Assembly (NCBI RefSeq): GCF_003254395.2
Contig: NC_037638.1
Location: forward strand, 4,640,001-4,704,000
Direction: 5' to 3'
Length of the DNA stretch: 64,000 bases
Source of the DNA: Apis mellifera
Lineage: Eukaryota > Arthropoda > Insecta > Hymenoptera > Apidae
Part shown: positions 60,451 through 64,000 of the stretch, one piece after another
Layout of the letters: each line of letters begins with the position of its first letter
Position numbering within the stretch: position 1 is the first letter of the stretch
Program-made: the position numbers and the translations under genes
The notes under the pieces: generated by a model
Database searches by the model: none
What the model was told of the DNA's origin: nothing
What the model saw: only the letters and a program-made list of their open reading frames with translations

Positions 60451-63400
60451 TTTCTCCTTAGAAACGTAAATAATAAGTGCGTACATCGTTTATCACGATA
60501 ATTATTATACATAACCTTAATTTTAATTCTTTCAAGACTATTAAAATATCCTAAGATAATTTTTATAGATATATTATAAACAAAGTTTTATTGTATACAG
60601 TATAGTAATTTCTGAAGAAAATAAATGTTTAATTATCATTACGAATTGATGCGAATAGAGAATAAAAATAAAGAATTTTTTAAAAATTATTTTTCATTAA
60701 TGAATATAATGTTAAAAGTTATTGTAGAATGTAATATCCATTTGCAAAAAATATTTTTGAAAGTAAGTTTTATTTTCAAATGTAATTATTTGTACTTTAT
60801 TAATCGAACATTTTTCTATACGTGTAAATTAGCAATGTAAACAATATTGTAACGATAATGTAAATAACATTGACAAAATAAAAAAAGATGTGAAAATCGT
60901 GAGAAACGAGGAAATGTAAATCATGTTTAAAAAGTTTCCCATTTTCTACCGAATATTCAACATGCTGGGAAAGAGTCGAAAACTTGCGGTTTCTCTTCAA
61001 ACATTTTTCGAGAAATTTTCCAACGTCCAAGCGGAATTATCATGATAAAAGTGGTCGTAGAGACCTGTTCACATTCAAAATCGAGGGGATACATTGTCGC
61101 ATACAGCCCTCGATACCTTATAAAAGAATACAAATTCGAAAAAGCAGTCTGACATGTCACTCGCATTGGTAACCACCTGCTGTGCAAACACGCACTGTTG
61201 TCAAAATCCGACCACACCATAACCGACTTTCTTTCTTGTATACCTTCACACGGAACACTTGAGATTAAAGGGAACACTGATAAACCTGGCCTCGACCTAG
61301 TCTTGTATTGGCTGAAATATAAAACATTTTGTAGTTCTAATTTGATGAAGTGGAAATATTTACGATTCTCAAACTTTTTTAACAGGAAGATCGTTACAAG
61401 ATAATATTTATAACAGAATTTTAATATTTTATTAATATTACATATGTAAATGTTATTTCGTCTCTCAATAATCATTAACATAACAAATTAACGTTTAAAT
61501 CGAAAATGGGGAAAAAAATCTCGCAAATACAAAAATTTCATAAAAAAAAAGTTTCCAATGCTAGTCGAGTTCATTAGTCAGTAACCGTATCGTTAACCTT
61601 CGTTAGCATATCCACGGCACGTCTGCGCGAATTCAAGGAATTGCTTCACAACCGGAAATTTCGCGAGATATTTATGTACAGGTAGTACAGAGGCCTGCAA
61701 CTGTATCACTACGGGTATAGTCCTGTAATTTTGGGATTTCCACTTTCAGAGAAGCATGGTAAAGTCGAAGAAGGAACAGGATGGAACGAGGGACTGGAAA
61801 GGAGTATATACGCGACTGTAGCAGCTTCCCCAACGTATCTCTCATCCTCGCGCTCTCAGCTTCCTGCTCTGTGATCTCAGCCCGTCTGAGTTTCATCCCT
61901 CTTCAAGTTAGCTAACAGCAGGATCCTGCACAATGTAGTCGTGATTGCAAATCCGCTCGTTATCATCAAAACTGCGCCCAACCTAACGAAACCCACCCTC
62001 TTGCCTCTTCTCTCTCTATCCACTTGATTTCTCTCTTTTCATCTTTCTTCTCTTCATCTCGCCTCAACCATTTCACTTCTGTGCTCTCTATCTTCTGTCA
62101 CTCCTTTAACACGATCAAGTACTTTTCAGAAAGATTTTTCAATATTTTTCTCCTTGATCGGGAATTCGAAAGTCTACCTATATCTATGACTCTCAATAAA
62201 AGACATATGCTTTAAGATATAATTTGAAGCTTTTAGATAGACCGTAATTTATAATTATTATTATTATTATTAATATAAATAAACTTGAATTTAAAAAAAA
62301 ATAAATTTCCAACATTCGTAATACAATATGAATCTAAATAATTTTATTACTAACTTAATTCTTTCATCGCGAACCTAAGAATTTTCGTTAGATTTGAATC
62401 CACTGATGAGAATCAAGATAAACAGAGTACAATAGTTCAATTGTTCGTAATAAGATCATTGGAACGTCGAAATCAGAAGTATAGGGAATGATTGATCTTC
62501 GAGAAAAAAAATTACGATACAATAAAAGAAACAGTTTTGATAGCGGATGCCGATCATTCTTACTCACCTGTAATAGCACAGGATCATTTCGTCATTGGAT
62601 GAGAATGTCATGAGTTTTCTTACCGTATCCCGAGGGATATGTCACGCTCGAAATGTTTTCATAGTTACAATACAACTTTCTTCGTGTCACTATGATGAGT
62701 CGAAAAATGATTTCTCAACAGTTATATGGAACTTAAATAAAATTTAAACTTGGTTTATTTATATTTGATATCTTTAAATATGATGTATAATTATAATTTT
62801 AAATATGAATAATAAATTTTGGAAATGAATATTGTGAATACACCTTTGCATCTTTTTGAGAATGTCACTAATTATATCATAACCTCATAACCTCATTAAA
62901 AAGTTAAAATTTTTGTCAAATTCAGATAAAAAGAAATTCATATATTTCAGATTGTTAACTTTTATTGAAACATTCTTTCAAACATTCTGCATTACATGGC
63001 ACATGTTAAACAAGATCATAATCTTCATTTCCTATTATTTATTCATCTCACTTATCAATCGTACTAACAATACCTATATACGCAAACCATAACCTATCTT
63101 ACATAGTACACGAGCACTACCTATCGTTGCTTTGACAAAGGAGGATCATCATTAATTTGAAACACAGTCGACACTGAATACCAGTACAAGTTTAAGCGCG
63201 TAGCGTACGCGTATCTCGTTTCGAATTTGTGGGATCTGTACGATCAAACGTTCCGAGGTTTATGACAATATGTATGCATATACGTTTCATACATTCACAC
63301 AATTCACCTAGGAACAAATCGTTTCTGCAGAGTGTTCAAATGCCGTTGTACCCATTAATGATTCAGCTGAATTTCGTCTCGACACGGTGATAATGTTCGC

Positions 63401-64000
63401 GATAATTAGTCAAGAGAAAGAGCGATACAATCTATGGATGCTGTAATATACTGTACCACCAATACCGAATTTTTTTTCGTCGTCGAATAGATTGACATTC
63501 TACATCGAGGCGTGGAGCATCCAATAATAATCGTACGAATCATCTTTTGTATGATTTTGTACGATAAATAAAAATCGCGATGGAAAAATAAAATAATTAT
63601 TATTAATCATTATATAAAAATGTTTATAAACATTTTTTTCAAAGTTTGTCTTTTTGACGAATGACTATGCAATTGCTAGGGAATAATTAAGAGTTACATA
63701 AATGTTGGAAAGACACCAGGAAAATCGATTTTTGAAGATTTTTGAAGAATAAACGAAGATTTATGTTACAGGTACAAAATAACTTTTAATTTTTTTTATA
63801 TAGATTTTTCAATATAGATTAGAAAATATAGATTAAAATTCATATTAAATATGAGTTTTAATAAAACGAAGTAAACGAAGTGTGATTGAGGTTATGACAG
63901 GTGAAAAGTAATATTAGAAACATCTGTCTAAATACTAGATGCACAAGTAAACTTTAATAAAACATCTTTATCTTTTATATCTATTATCTTAAAAATATTT
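60451..64000. other. Distal upstream spacer to the window edge
   Basis: AT-rich sequence with islands at 60960-61310, 61550-62000 and 63090-63560. A 174-codon frame on - (60957-61481) is the longest here. It has no low-complexity bias but also no recognisable motif, and half of it lies in AT-rich DNA. I do not call it a gene. Confidence 0.4.

Noticed and set aside
60957..61481. 174-codon frame on -
   Set aside because: It crosses from a mixed island into AT-rich DNA with a change in composition; no motif, no splice context, and no promoter I can defend.

Overview
The window looks like chromosomal DNA of a bee, most probably a honeybee (Apis). It is very AT-rich, short CpG-rich islands and TCGA/TTCGAA words are frequent, introns are small in housekeeping genes and very large in a developmental gene, and every recognisable protein is insect-like. 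I cannot fix the species from the sequence alone.

Layout. (1) 1-2745, + strand: the 3' three quarters of NAA25 (psidin/MDM20), the auxiliary subunit of the NatB N-terminal acetyltransferase, in seven visible exons. (2) 4952-8419, + strand: a three-exon gene for an 865-residue, Lys/Asn/Ser-rich, probably disordered protein that I do not recognise. Its last exon (8115-8419) is easy to miss because an intron-retained form stops at 7604. (3) 8420-21640: about 13 kb without a supportable protein gene. AT-rich spacer alternates with GC-richer, complex-looking islands that resemble conserved cis-regulatory DNA. (4) 22117-41094, + strand: a LIM-homeodomain gene of the Arrowhead (Awh; Lhx6/Lhx8) family, reconstructed as six coding exons (332 aa) with introns of 11.2 and 5.9 kb. 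(5) 44502-57484, - strand: a second Arrowhead-family gene in four coding exons (327 aa), tail-to-tail with the first. (6) 57485-64000: its promoter side and upstream regulatory spacer, again with GC-rich islands.

The centre of interest is the Awh pair. The LIM2 region and the homeodomain are identical at the protein level. About a third of LIM2 codons and more than half of homeobox codons nevertheless carry synonymous differences, so the duplication is old and the proteins are strongly constrained. LIM1 differs at a few sites and the C-termini are unrelated apart from a short shared motif. Both genes appear to start with a two-codon exon (Met-Lys) spliced over many kilobases to the LIM1 exon. 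Gene A has an intron between LIM2 and the homeobox that gene B lacks. Gene A also has a promoter-like, GAGA-rich block inside intron 2 whose splice donor is in frame with the LIM2 exon, predicting a form without LIM1.

Intron 1 of gene A holds two unrelated, degenerate tandem arrays with monomers of about 150-190 bp. Intron 2 of gene A holds eight CCGA-type hexamers spaced 10-11 bp apart, one helical turn each. I see no CRISPR array, rRNA, convincing tRNA or transposase gene.
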